Assembly (NCBI RefSeq): GCF_000967495.1
Contig: NZ_JXXU01000039.1
Location: 23,347 to 87,346, forward strand
DNA length: 64,000 bases
Direction: 5' to 3'
Source of the DNA: Vibrio neptunius
GTDB lineage: Bacteria; Pseudomonadota; Gammaproteobacteria; Enterobacterales; Vibrionaceae
Shown: positions 18,346 to 27,155 of the stretch, one piece after another
Numbering within the stretch: position 1 is the first letter of the stretch
Layout of the letters: the number at the start of each line of letters is the position of its first letter
Made by a program: the position numbers and the translations under genes
Notes under the pieces: model-generated
Told to the model about the DNA's origin: nothing
What the model saw: only the letters and a program-made list of their open reading frames with translations
Databases searched by the model: none

Positions 18346-19057
18346 CCCGTTTAACTTGTTGGGCAATGAGGATTTGATAACAACTCGAAAGGCTCCCCAA
18401 TTTGGGGGGCTTTTCTGTTTTTATAAACTCGATTAAAGACTGCTCTGAAAAAGGGTGATGTTCCCACATTGTCTGCAGTGAAATGGCGAGTGAAAAGAAA
18501 TCATTCTGAGGGGAGATTTTGCCAGTTCGTAGGTTGGGGTTTAAAGCAGAAAACATAGGAGAGAGAGAAGAGTGTGTTTGGTGTTCGTAGTTGGACCCTA
18601 TGGGGAGTATGCTCCCCATGTCGACCAATAGGGTTCGGTAGCATGGGGTGACTATCAGATTAGAAGGTTTGATATCACCATGAATGTATCCTGTGCCATG
18701 CAAGGCAATGAGAGCTTGTTCTGCGCTACTGGTAATTTCTTTTTTTAGACATAGGTCTAACTGTGAATAATCGATTGACAGAGACTCAAAAAATTCCAGC
18801 ATCAGCCAGTCCATCCCCATGTCGGATCCATAGTCGAGAAACTTGGGCCAGTAGGGAGAAGAATGATGATGCAGGAATTCAGCTTCGGTTTTGAGCTGTT
18901 GTTTTGCTGGTACAGTTTGAGCGAACTTTACAATGGTTGAACCAAACTGAGGATGAGTAGCAAGATAGGTTGCATTACGAAGCAGTGAGTACTGGGTGAT
19001 GCCCAGTACTCTAAAACAAGATTCTATTTTGTGGCCTGCTTCGTTGTTCATGTTCAC
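18311..19057 (-). CDS. T6SS-associated Ser/Thr protein kinase-like protein
   Basis: A 248-residue soluble kinase domain without a membrane helix. The catalytic loop is HGDIKPSN (variant of HRDxKxxN), the metal-binding motif is DMG in place of DFG, and the ATP-binding Lys is probably in TIVKFA. The N-lobe glycine loop is not recognisable. It is the last gene of the T6SS operon, 2 bp after tssM. T6SS clusters often carry a kinase (PpkA) that phosphorylates an FHA protein to trigger assembly, and an FHA protein is encoded upstream here. PpkA proteins are larger and membrane-bound, so this is a compact variant. No partner phosphatase gene is visible. Start ATG 19057. Confidence 0.8.
   Translation of the reverse strand: MNMNNEAGHKIESCFRVLGITQYSLLRNATYLATHPQFGSTIVKFAQTVPAKQQLKTEAEFLHHHSSPYWPKFLDYGSDMGMDWLMLEFFESLSIDYSQLDLCLKKEITSSAEQALIALHGTGYIHGDIKPSNLIVTPCYRTLLVDMGSILPIGSNYEHQTHSSLSPMFSALNPNLRTGKISPQNDFFSLAISLQTMWEHHPFSEQSLIEFIKTEKPPKLGSLSSCYQILIAQQVKRAKQLAPASNTD
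18388..18420 (+). terminator. Terminator of the HD-GYP gene, embedded in the kinase coding sequence
   Basis: GCTCCCC (18392-18398) and GGGGGGC (18404-18410) pair with one G-U wobble and are extended by AAA/TTT, followed on the plus strand by TTTTCTGTTTTT. It lies 43 bp past the HD-GYP stop codon. The same bases encode residues near the C-terminus of the minus-strand kinase-like protein. Confidence 0.75.
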
Positions 19058-19059
19058 AT

Positions 19060-22000
19060 TTAGATACTCGAAGGTAGTGAGAATGCTGAGAAGAAGTTCG
19101 GCACAAACGGGTTGTTTTGCCCCTGAGTTTTGATACTCAATTGAACCTGACTCTCTCCGTATTTAATGGCGACTTCGGTTTGTTGGGATGTCGTTGAGGC
19201 GACTCTTGGCTCAATAAGCTTAAACCAAGCCCAATTACCTTCAAACTTTTCGTTGGCGATCGCGTTCGCTTGGGCCATGATCTGGAACCCTAAGCTATCT
19301 TGCTCGATAGATGCTGAATTCCAACTTTGTTTACTCCATAGCCGTGGACCATGCTGGTAAGTAAATAAGGGTTTTTCACCGCGAATAATAAACTCTGTAA
19401 CGTCAGAACTCATTTCTTTGGCTTTGAGCTGGAACTGTAAAGACATGTTCTGCGGATCAGCTAAGAATAAAGCACTGCGGATATCACGTGCCTTCTCGAT
19501 CATTTGCCATACAGTTGGGTCTAGTGCAAACCCCGTGTTTGGTAACAAACCGTAGAGATAAGGTGAGCGCTCTTCAGTGGAGAAACTCTTCAACTTAGTT
19601 TGATAAAACTGATCGATGGTACCGTTGACTTTAAAGAATGCCGCAACGTCTGCGGTACTTGCATCTAAGCTTGCTGTCTTGTTAAACGGATAATAAGCAG
19701 CAATCGTGGTTTCATAAGGTTGATAGACTTCTACTTTCCATGTGCTGTTTAGGTAGGCGTGGGCTAGGCCCATGACCAAATCATTGGCTTGCTGCGTTAC
19801 CTGAGACAATATTTGACGAGAAATACTAGGTTGTGAATCCTCTTGCTGAGCAAGTAGAGAAACCGGATTGCTGGTTTTAATTTCAGCAGTCAGGGCTTGA
19901 TAAGCGACTTTCTGAGGATCTTCTGCGTCGTAGAACTTGCCTAACCAAGTTTCAGCATCGGTAAACTGTCCTAGCAAAGAGTCGATGGGCTTTGTTCCTT
20001 GCTCATCAGCGGTTACCTGTTTGTGGTACTGGTTGAATGCAATGGAGATCTGTCGCGCAGACTCTTTCTTATCGATATCTTGCTCAGGAGGTTGTTCTCC
20101 CTCCTTAGTCGTCTCTGGCTGAACAAGTTCAACCGACGTGTATTTACTCATCGTATTATACAGTTGAGCTAACGGGTTGTTTGATGCCGTTGTGAGAACT
20201 GATAGCGTTTGTTTAAGCTCATCGGCGTTGGTTAAGCTTTTAACCTCGATGTGTGATGCAAAATCACGCCAGTAGTTAATGTAATCACCTTGGTACATTT
20301 GTTTGAGGTCGCGACTGATACGATACATTTCTAATGCACTTGGAGAGGAACCTGCGACACCTTCATACGCTTTAAGTGCATCTTTCAGTACTGGTGAATC
20401 AACAGACAAGTCTATGTCGCTAAAGCCTGCTGGCGTGAACAAGTAAGGCACTAGATAGCCGACGTAGTCGGGTGAAAAAGACAGCAGTTGACCAAAATTG
20501 CTACCGAGCTCTTGACGGACATCTATACGCTTCGAGTATTTTGGAGAATTGACAATATGCTCATAAAGCAGTGTTTCAATACCGGTTTGGTTAATCACTT
20601 TCTTAGCTAAACTTTCTAAGTCGAAGTTTGGTTTGATTGGCACTAAATCTTGAGCGAACACATCGTCTAGCAGCACTTTGAGCTGAGCCAATTTAACACT
20701 GTCAGCTTCGCCCTGTTCTTCTAAGGTCGTGACAAAGTAGTTCTTGAGCTCGCCAATATTGGTGCGATCTGCATTGAATAAGAGACGATAGTTGTTTAAC
20801 AATGACAAAGTCTTAGATTGATCTTCAAGGTTGACGTAGACAAACAAGTCCTTTTCTAGCGTGTTTTCCATCGAAGGAATGAGTACGCGTTGCAACTCAC
20901 TAAAGTAAGCGTTTTGTACTTCGCTCATGATGCTAGAACTTGGCATGAAGGGTAGGGTGTACCAAGGTTTTGGCTCAAGGTAGAGAGAATAGATTCTATT
21001 CAGAGAGTACAGGTTCGGTATGTTATCCGACATGTTTTCTATGTCATAGGGTTGAGCTGCAATCGCTTCCTTGTAACGCTCAACCATGTTATCGGCCCGA
21101 GCTTCACGCTGGCTTTGATAGTCAAAATCCAGTTTGATCACAAGTAAAACACTGACAAACAGACCTAGCCAAAACAGCGTGTAGGCAGTTTGCATAGCGA
21201 GAAGTATGTTCTCCTTACGACGGTTTACTCCGACTAGGTCATGCTCATTGATTATGGTATGACTCACCAAGTGCTGCGCAAACAGAGTTTGCTGTACAGG
21301 TATCTGTTGGTGTTGTTGGAATTGCTCGTGTCCTAAGGATTGGTTGACAACATTTGCTAATACGTCAAATTGGCTTTGAACTGAACCGCTATGGGTAAAG
21401 TAGAATCCGCGGAAATTTAGACCATCTTGGAGTTGGTCACCTCGATACAAGCGATTCAGGAACTGCCACAAGCTCTGTTTGAGCAGTCCAAACTGATATG
21501 GTGCCGCACAGATGGCATTACGGTAGTCTTGATTGAGCTGGGAAGCCAATGCCGTACTCATATTGGCGATCAACTGACTAATGAGGCTGTCGTACTCTTC
21601 ATTAAACCAATCACCATCAATCCCACCATGTTTTTGAATTGGTGAGGTTGCCCCAAATACCTCGTTGCGTTTGGTTTCATCAAATGCGGAGAAAAACTGA
21701 CAGAAGTCGTTTATCTGACCCATCTGAGTGATAATGTTATAAACGGGAAGGTTCAAACCGAATGTGCGATTAAAGCTTTGAATTTCCGATTTTATTTGAT
21801 CTGCCTTTTGCGTCAACACTTCAGTTGTATTGAGTAGTTGGCGGACATCAGTGGTAAGGATCAGGCCGTTAAGTGCTTGGCGAGGGCGCCATTTATTCAA
21901 GCTATTACATAATGTTTTAATATAGGCGGGATTCTGATCTTCACCAAGACTCACTGAGATCAGAATGGAATGCTCACTCAACCAGAAAAGAACTGGGAAC

Positions 22001-22443
22001 TCTATGTCGTTGCCGAAATCGTCGACTTTGTATGCCTCGTACCCCATTTGAGTGATGATACTTTTATCCTTTCGTGGATCATCACTTAGGAGGAGGTAGA
22101 TTGGGAGGTCATAACGGCTCATTAAGCGCTTTTTGCGTTTCTGAACATTGAGCATCAACTTGAAATGTTGTGCCAGCAGCTTACAACGTTTGTTTATTAG
22201 GGCCTTATCCTGACTTGGTGCTTGTGACTTACTTTTTCGCTTAGAGAGTAACCAGTAGCAAAACGCGCCTAAAATGATCGCGACGAGCAGCGTTGACAAA
22301 ACACCAACTAAGGTATGCGCAGGGTAGGCGAACTTCCAAGTCAATACGCCACCTATGACAAAAATAACAACCAAACACAGCAGAGTCCAAAGTATGCTGC
22401 TTCGTCTATGGTTCGCGGGTTTAGATGAAGTTGATTCTGCCAT
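19060..22443 (-). CDS. tssM: TssM (IcmF/VasK): T6SS inner-membrane complex protein
   Basis: The largest membrane-complex component (1127 residues). It spans the inner membrane and reaches the outer-membrane lipoprotein TssJ. Two N-terminal helices (17-36 and 45-66) and a third near residue 410-430 match the IcmF layout, with a large periplasmic region after the third. At the usual Walker A position (114-131) the text reads SDDPRKDKS after LPIYLLL, so the GPPGxGKT motif is lost and ATP binding is unlikely. Several family members lack this motif and still work. It follows tssL with a 2-bp gap and precedes the kinase-like gene by 2 bp. Confidence 0.93.
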   Translation of the reverse strand: MAESTSSKPANHRRSSILWTLLCLVVIFVIGGVLTWKFAYPAHTLVGVLSTLLVAIILGAFCYWLLSKRKSKSQAPSQDKALINKRCKLLAQHFKLMLNVQKRKKRLMSRYDLPIYLLLSDDPRKDKSIITQMGYEAYKVDDFGNDIEFPVLFWLSEHSILISVSLGEDQNPAYIKTLCNSLNKWRPRQALNGLILTTDVRQLLNTTEVLTQKADQIKSEIQSFNRTFGLNLPVYNIITQMGQINDFCQFFSAFDETKRNEVFGATSPIQKHGGIDGDWFNEEYDSLISQLIANMSTALASQLNQDYRNAICAAPYQFGLLKQSLWQFLNRLYRGDQLQDGLNFRGFYFTHSGSVQSQFDVLANVVNQSLGHEQFQQHQQIPVQQTLFAQHLVSHTIINEHDLVGVNRRKENILLAMQTAYTLFWLGLFVSVLLVIKLDFDYQSQREARADNMVERYKEAIAAQPYDIENMSDNIPNLYSLNRIYSLYLEPKPWYTLPFMPSSSIMSEVQNAYFSELQRVLIPSMENTLEKDLFVYVNLEDQSKTLSLLNNYRLLFNADRTNIGELKNYFVTTLEEQGEADSVKLAQLKVLLDDVFAQDLVPIKPNFDLESLAKKVINQTGIETLLYEHIVNSPKYSKRIDVRQELGSNFGQLLSFSPDYVGYLVPYLFTPAGFSDIDLSVDSPVLKDALKAYEGVAGSSPSALEMYRISRDLKQMYQGDYINYWRDFASHIEVKSLTNADELKQTLSVLTTASNNPLAQLYNTMSKYTSVELVQPETTKEGEQPPEQDIDKKESARQISIAFNQYHKQVTADEQGTKPIDSLLGQFTDAETWLGKFYDAEDPQKVAYQALTAEIKTSNPVSLLAQQEDSQPSISRQILSQVTQQANDLVMGLAHAYLNSTWKVEVYQPYETTIAAYYPFNKTASLDASTADVAAFFKVNGTIDQFYQTKLKSFSTEERSPYLYGLLPNTGFALDPTVWQMIEKARDIRSALFLADPQNMSLQFQLKAKEMSSDVTEFIIRGEKPLFTYQHGPRLWSKQSWNSASIEQDSLGFQIMAQANAIANEKFEGNWAWFKLIEPRVASTTSQQTEVAIKYGESQVQLSIKTQGQNNPFVPNFFSAFSLPSSI

Positions 22444-22445
22444 TG

Positions 22446-23657
22446 TTATGGAGCCTCTGATGTTTTCTTAGTGTCTTTTGTTGTTTTTCTGTTCTGCACA
22501 ACGATGGCTTTGATAGCATCTTTCTCCAAATACCAAGCCTTTATCTCACGAGCTTGCTGAGCCGAATCACTGTGTACAATGACACGAAAATAGGAGTGAA
22601 ATTGTTCTACTGAAGGCGTGTATGCTGAAGGTGATAGTGTACTAATAAAAGCGTCAGCATTCTTCTGTGATGAAAATGTTGCTAGCTGTACTAACCACGT
22701 CGACTTGCTTGTGATCATCGAAGGAGGCGGTGTTGCGTCCACCATTTCGACTTTGCTTGCTCTTTGAGGTGGGCTGACCAAATCTTCATCATTACTGATA
22801 AAAACGATGTCATTGACTTCTCCAGATAAGATGTAACGTTCGCTGAAGTCGGGTAAAAAGCTGAAATCACGGGCCCTTTGGGGCATTGTTTTGTCGTACC
22901 AGAAGTCGGTTAAGAATATGCTTAAAGCAATCAAAGTACTAAAAAACAGTGTGGTCAATAAGTAACGTTTTCTCCGTGTCGGCTTGCGTGCTTTAGGCTG
23001 CTTCACCCGTGTGCGACAATGAATGCTGTTGCTTTGACGGTATTGGCTAATAACTTGCTCGAGCTGGTGAATGAAGGCTTTCAATTGCTCGCTACCCGTT
23101 TCTCTGTACTGACCTTTGAAGCCAATATTGAGAAAAATGTAGATAACCTCAAGTAAATCAATAAGTTTGTGAGGCTGTCGTGTTGCTTTTTCTGCGACAG
23201 TAAAAAACAGCTCACCACCGTTACGCATACCAAACAATTCACTCAGTAAGGTTTTATTTTCCCAACCTCGCTTTTCTCCCCATTCGCTGTAGATAATGAG
23301 CTCGTCTAGAACAACCGCGTACAAAAAACAGAGTTTATCGATCACCGCAACGGGATAAGCTAACTCGGCACCTTTGGCCTTAATATCATTGATGTTACTA
23401 ACAAGCTGATGGCGCAGCGTTGTGACGTCTTCGGGTTCGGGCAACGTTGAGACTTTCAGGGTAGTCGCCAGTAATTCGCTACTGATGTTGATCAATTGAT
23501 TCTCTGCTTTATCGAAATAATTCAGAAATTCATGATGATTTTTACTGGCGTTGACCGACGCCCAGCTCGTGGTACTTTCGTCGCTGTTTTTGTCGGTGAA
23601 GTCAGATTTATTTGTGTCCCAAACCAGTGTTTCTTCGTCTAAATAGTCCATTGGCAT
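22446..23657 (-). CDS. tssL: TssL (DotU family) with C-terminal SPOR-like domain
   Basis: Inner-membrane T6SS protein that pairs with TssM and contacts the TssK baseplate. The cytoplasmic DotU domain covers about residues 45-215 (IDKLCFLYAVVLDELI, SEWGEKRGW, LLEVIYIFLNIGFKGQYR) and one helix follows (about 232-252). The periplasmic tail ends in a domain at about 315-390 (WLVQLATFSSQKNADAFI, YFRVIVHSDSAQQAREI) that looks like SPOR, a fold binding denuded septal glycan. Many extended TssL proteins carry an OmpA-like peptidoglycan anchor instead. It shares a TAATG stop/start with tssK upstream. Confidence 0.92.
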   Translation of the reverse strand: MPMDYLDEETLVWDTNKSDFTDKNSDESTTSWASVNASKNHHEFLNYFDKAENQLINISSELLATTLKVSTLPEPEDVTTLRHQLVSNINDIKAKGAELAYPVAVIDKLCFLYAVVLDELIIYSEWGEKRGWENKTLLSELFGMRNGGELFFTVAEKATRQPHKLIDLLEVIYIFLNIGFKGQYRETGSEQLKAFIHQLEQVISQYRQSNSIHCRTRVKQPKARKPTRRKRYLLTTLFFSTLIALSIFLTDFWYDKTMPQRARDFSFLPDFSERYILSGEVNDIVFISNDEDLVSPPQRASKVEMVDATPPPSMITSKSTWLVQLATFSSQKNADAFISTLSPSAYTPSVEQFHSYFRVIVHSDSAQQAREIKAWYLEKDAIKAIVVQNRKTTKDTKKTSEAP

Positions 23658-24988
23658 TATCTCAACGCGTACAACATGACTTCTAATTCAGCAATGCGAG
23701 TATCAACGTGCAGTGCTATCGCATCACGATTTTCTAGCATCTCTAGCCACATTCTGTCTGAAGTATCGACTTCAAAGTAGGCAACGCCTTGCATTGGCTT
23801 CAGCTCGCTCGGGGCAACAGGTAGGGGAGACAATGCGATCCCTGACAAACTGTTTCTAACCAGCTCGACGATACGTGCATTGTTACCCAGTTTTGCAGCG
23901 ACTGGGAAAAGTTCGTTCAATTCAGCACTACTGATATTAGATTTAACCGCCAGTACAAAACGACGATTAGAGACGCTTGCCGTATCTTTTATCAATGTCC
24001 TTAGAAGGCGACGACGCTCAAACAGGGAAGAATCCCAGTTAAATTCGATTACGGAATCCTGTTGAACTAGCGTTAGCATGTTGCGCAGGCTAGAGAACAA
24101 TGGGTTAAAGCTATCATAGAGCTTTTGATACTGAAGCTGACTGCATGGTTCAGGTATCGCAGGCGTTAAAGCCATGACTTGAGCTTCGAATTTACGTAGT
24201 TCCAGATATAAATCATGTGTCTGACATTTGGGGTTGTTAATCGTGAGATCGAACCACGGAAGCCAAGTGTTCAATGTCTGTAACCAAAGGTAGTCTTGCA
24301 TCATCGACTGCGGGCTTTTTTGTCCTTGGCCGGCATGAATTCGTTTAAGCAAATTAGTTGCGCGGTTAGAAGATAGGGCATGTATTTCTTTCATTCGTTC
24401 CATGAGCAGTGTCGACGCGCCGTAGTGAAGACAAGCTGGAATGAAGGCACGATCGAGGACAACCTCACCAGACTCGTTACTTTCCAGAATCTTAGATATC
24501 GGGATAAGTGTAAAGCCGGACGTATCTTCGCCGGCAAGCTTTATAGAAATGTTTAATTGTGCAACGTCTATTTCAACGCTGGCATTCTCTGATGTTGAGG
24601 TATCAAATACGCTAATCGATTGAGTGACATAACGGCTTTGCTCTGATTCGTCACTCCCATAGTCATTGTTGCCTTGCAATGAAATGGGTAAAGCGAGAAA
24701 AGCGATAGTCTCGATTGTACCTTGAGGGATATCTCGAGCTACTTCTTCTTTTAGCTCAAAATGAGTCCCATCAGGAAAGACACCAGCTGAAGAAGTGATA
24801 GAGAGCTTACCTATTTTAAGCAAATCGTGATTGATGGTTAATTCAGTGACACCATAAAAGGGAGCAAATCCGGCTAACGTTTCAATATTTTGGCGAACGT
24901 AGTTCTGTACATATCGATCCTGTTGCTGAAAATGTTGTGGGGCAATGAACATACCTTCTTGCCATACTACTTTTTTGAATGCGTCCAC
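23657..24988 (-). CDS. tssK: TssK (VasE/ImpJ): T6SS baseplate-to-membrane connector
   Basis: 443 residues. The N-terminal VVWQEGMFIAPQHFQQQDRY is the hallmark of TssK, which forms trimers linking the TssFGE baseplate wedges to the TssL/TssM membrane complex. Further conserved text includes LALPISLQGNN-type strands and YFEVDTSDRMW near the C-terminus, in the domain that binds the membrane complex. The start codon ATG at 24988 follows tssJ by 20 bp and the stop overlaps the tssL start. Confidence 0.94.
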   Translation of the reverse strand: MDAFKKVVWQEGMFIAPQHFQQQDRYVQNYVRQNIETLAGFAPFYGVTELTINHDLLKIGKLSITSSAGVFPDGTHFELKEEVARDIPQGTIETIAFLALPISLQGNNDYGSDESEQSRYVTQSISVFDTSTSENASVEIDVAQLNISIKLAGEDTSGFTLIPISKILESNESGEVVLDRAFIPACLHYGASTLLMERMKEIHALSSNRATNLLKRIHAGQGQKSPQSMMQDYLWLQTLNTWLPWFDLTINNPKCQTHDLYLELRKFEAQVMALTPAIPEPCSQLQYQKLYDSFNPLFSSLRNMLTLVQQDSVIEFNWDSSLFERRRLLRTLIKDTASVSNRRFVLAVKSNISSAELNELFPVAAKLGNNARIVELVRNSLSGIALSPLPVAPSELKPMQGVAYFEVDTSDRMWLEMLENRDAIALHVDTRIAELEVMLYALR

Positions 24989-25008
24989 GTACTTTCCCTA
25001 TCTTATGA

Positions 25009-25491
25009 TTAAAACAATTTCCACCAGGGAGAATCTGGCGTAATAACTTCTAGTTTGGCCTTGTCACTTGAGAGACTAAGTTGTAAATACTCGTCAGAGT
25101 TTTTAGGCAACATTGAAACTGACTTTGGCTCACTTTGCTGGTAATCAATAAACTCGACTAATACCGCGAGATATTGTGTTTGATTATTGATATCTAGCGT
25201 GATTTTTTGCTCACTACCCGGAATAATAACCGGTAAAACTTGCTTTGATACAAGGTTGGCACTGAGCAACTGGGTATCATTGCTGTACAAATCAATGAAA
25301 GGCTGTTGCTTAAACATCTGTGCATCAGTCAGTTGGTATAATCTAACCACTACCGGATTGGATTCATTGGAATCCGAAGGGTTGGTCGATGTATCTGACT
25401 TAATTGCTAAAGAGTATTGAGTCACAACAGGCGCAGGATCTGATGAACATCCGATCAGAAACAGAGCCAAAACTACACACCACTTAGCCAT
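25009..25491 (-). CDS. tssJ: TssJ (VasD): T6SS outer-membrane lipoprotein
   Basis: 160 residues with a lipoprotein signal whose lipobox is LIGC and a Ser-Ser-Asp following the cysteine. The mature part has the TssJ transthyretin-like beta-sandwich pattern, including NPVVVRLYQLTDAQMF and the C-terminal PDSPWW. TssJ anchors TssM at the outer membrane. The start ATG overlaps the FHA gene's stop (TAATG), giving coupled translation. Confidence 0.92.
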   Translation of the reverse strand: MAKWCVVLALFLIGCSSDPAPVVTQYSLAIKSDTSTNPSDSNESNPVVVRLYQLTDAQMFKQQPFIDLYSNDTQLLSANLVSKQVLPVIIPGSEQKITLDINNQTQYLAVLVEFIDYQQSEPKSVSMLPKNSDEYLQLSLSSDKAKLEVITPDSPWWKLF

Positions 25492-26429
25492 TAATTTTCC
25501 TCTCTTTGTTTTTGCATATTCTCCATAAAGAGAGCTTTGAACTGACGCCTGAAGTCGCCGTTGTCTTGTCTGTGCTGGAAATGTTTACGGTATATCTTCC
25601 AGTACTTTTTCTCCTTGTTGGTAAACATACCACCAGAGATGTAATCACTAAATTGTCTTTCAAGCTGATTGGGGGCGAACTCGTTCAAGAACTGATCTAC
25701 AGTTTTCTCTAAAGCTTCAAAGAGAGCATCATGGTGCAGAGTCGGATTTCTCAAGTATTTATGGTTCTTTTCAGTCATTGATAGAAGTTTTTCAAGTGAT
25801 GCTTCGATAGGAGCACCAACTTTCGAATCAACAGGCAGAAACTCAGAGGCTTCGGGATTTTGAGGGACGTTAACATGGATGTCATCAACCTCAACATGGG
25901 CTGCAATCACGTCTGCGTCTAAGTCTTCAAAAGGGTCCGCAGCAAAAGGGTCATCGCTTAGTACGTTGTCTTCTGAAAACGGGCTGCTCTTTTGACTGTT
26001 CACTGGGGTTGGTTCCTCTTCTAAAAAGTCGATTTCGTCATTATCTAGTTGAAGAGAAAATGGCTCAGAAAACAACGTATCGTCTTTCACTTCGTCTTGA
26101 GCTTGATTCGAGGTCACGAGTGTCGAGACAAGCATGGTGTAGTTTTCTACCTTTAGAATATCCCCATCGTTGAGCGGGTACTCTTTTCCTTGGACCATGT
26201 TTTTGTCATTGAGTACAGCGCTGTTTTGTCCTGTACTTTTCACACAGTATCCGCTGTCTGTGAGACGAATACTGCCATGCACTCTTGAGATGCGTTTGCT
26301 TTGGTCGGGTAAAGAGATGTCACAAGATGTTGCCCTTCCAAATTCACCACCTGTTTTTGGTAAGTACACCACGCGAGAGGTGACTACCTCATCAGAGGGT
26401 ACAGAAATCAAATGAATGCTAATAGTCAT
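25491..26429 (-). CDS. T6SS-associated FHA-domain protein (TagH/Fha-like)
   Basis: 312 residues. An FHA domain at about 20-95 shows the expected motifs (GGEFGRATSCDI, RISRVHGSIRL, NSAVLND), a fold that binds phosphothreonine. An acidic linker follows (about 110-215, rich in Asp and Glu), then a C-terminal helical domain (about 215-310) of the type seen in T6SS FHA proteins. In systems such as Pseudomonas H1-T6SS, kinase phosphorylation of the FHA protein promotes assembly. The kinase-like gene at the operon end is the probable partner. It starts 3 bp after the SBP-like gene. Confidence 0.87.
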   Translation of the reverse strand: MTISIHLISVPSDEVVTSRVVYLPKTGGEFGRATSCDISLPDQSKRISRVHGSIRLTDSGYCVKSTGQNSAVLNDKNMVQGKEYPLNDGDILKVENYTMLVSTLVTSNQAQDEVKDDTLFSEPFSLQLDNDEIDFLEEEPTPVNSQKSSPFSEDNVLSDDPFAADPFEDLDADVIAAHVEVDDIHVNVPQNPEASEFLPVDSKVGAPIEASLEKLLSMTEKNHKYLRNPTLHHDALFEALEKTVDQFLNEFAPNQLERQFSDYISGGMFTNKEKKYWKIYRKHFQHRQDNGDFRRQFKALFMENMQKQREEN

Positions 26430-26432
26430 TCG

Positions 26433-27155
26433 TTACCCCTCACACTTTAAAGTCGCTGCATTAAATGCAGATAGGAAACCAGAGTATTTTTTAAGGAATC
26501 GATTCGAGAAGTAAACACCCATAGGTTGAGTGTCCATCAATTGTGACTGGAAAAAATCGTCTGGTAGAGAGGCTTCTTTTAGCTCACTCTCAAAGACTTT
26601 TTCATCTTCCAGTGCGACATCAATATCCCTTTGTTTTAAAAGCTTTAGTAATACTTTAGCATCTCGAGGCTGTTTGACTACGTTGAATCCGTTGCGCTTT
26701 AACCAAAACCACTTGTTGGACCCAAATTTAGCAGAAAATTTAAGGTTAACTTTGGTAAGCTCATCCATTTTAGGCTCTACTCCTGGGCCAAAGTACCAAC
26801 GAAGTTTTTGCTGCGCGATCGGGGCTGATAACGTCGCATACTCATCACGCTCCGCTGTTTGAGTCGCGACAAAAAAGCCGTGTTGAGTACCACTTTGCAC
26901 TCGCAACTGCGCGTCTGACCAGACTGTCATCGTGATCTGGTAGGGTTGCCCCATATGACTGAGAGCGCATTTCACTTTATCCAACGCAATGCCTTGCATC
27001 TGACCATGTTTATAGTCCTGGTAAGGAGGCCAGTCCTGCGTTGTTAAGTGCAAACGCGCAGGACCAAAAGTAGTTTGTGCTGAAGCATTGGCTATAGTAA
27101 CTAGGCCAAGAAAAATCGCTAGGCAGAAAGTAAAATACGGCATCATTCTGACCAT
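26433..27155 (-). CDS. Periplasmic SBP_bac_3-like protein inside the T6SS operon
   Basis: 240 residues. A signal peptide (ending ANASA) is followed by a family-3 solute-binding-like fold: LHLTTQDWPPYQDYKHGQMQGIALDKVKCAL at the N-terminus, ATQTAERDEYA in the first lobe and KLLKQRDIDVALED in the second lobe. There is no adjacent ABC permease or ATPase, so it probably works as a sensor or ligand presenter rather than in transport. The ATG at 27155 has an excellent GGAGG and overlaps the upstream gene by 13 bp. It is the last of three sensor-like genes placed between clpV and the FHA gene. Confidence 0.75.
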   Translation of the reverse strand: MVRMMPYFTFCLAIFLGLVTIANASAQTTFGPARLHLTTQDWPPYQDYKHGQMQGIALDKVKCALSHMGQPYQITMTVWSDAQLRVQSGTQHGFFVATQTAERDEYATLSAPIAQQKLRWYFGPGVEPKMDELTKVNLKFSAKFGSNKWFWLKRNGFNVVKQPRDAKVLLKLLKQRDIDVALEDEKVFESELKEASLPDDFFQSQLMDTQPMGVYFSNRFLKKYSGFLSAFNAATLKCEG

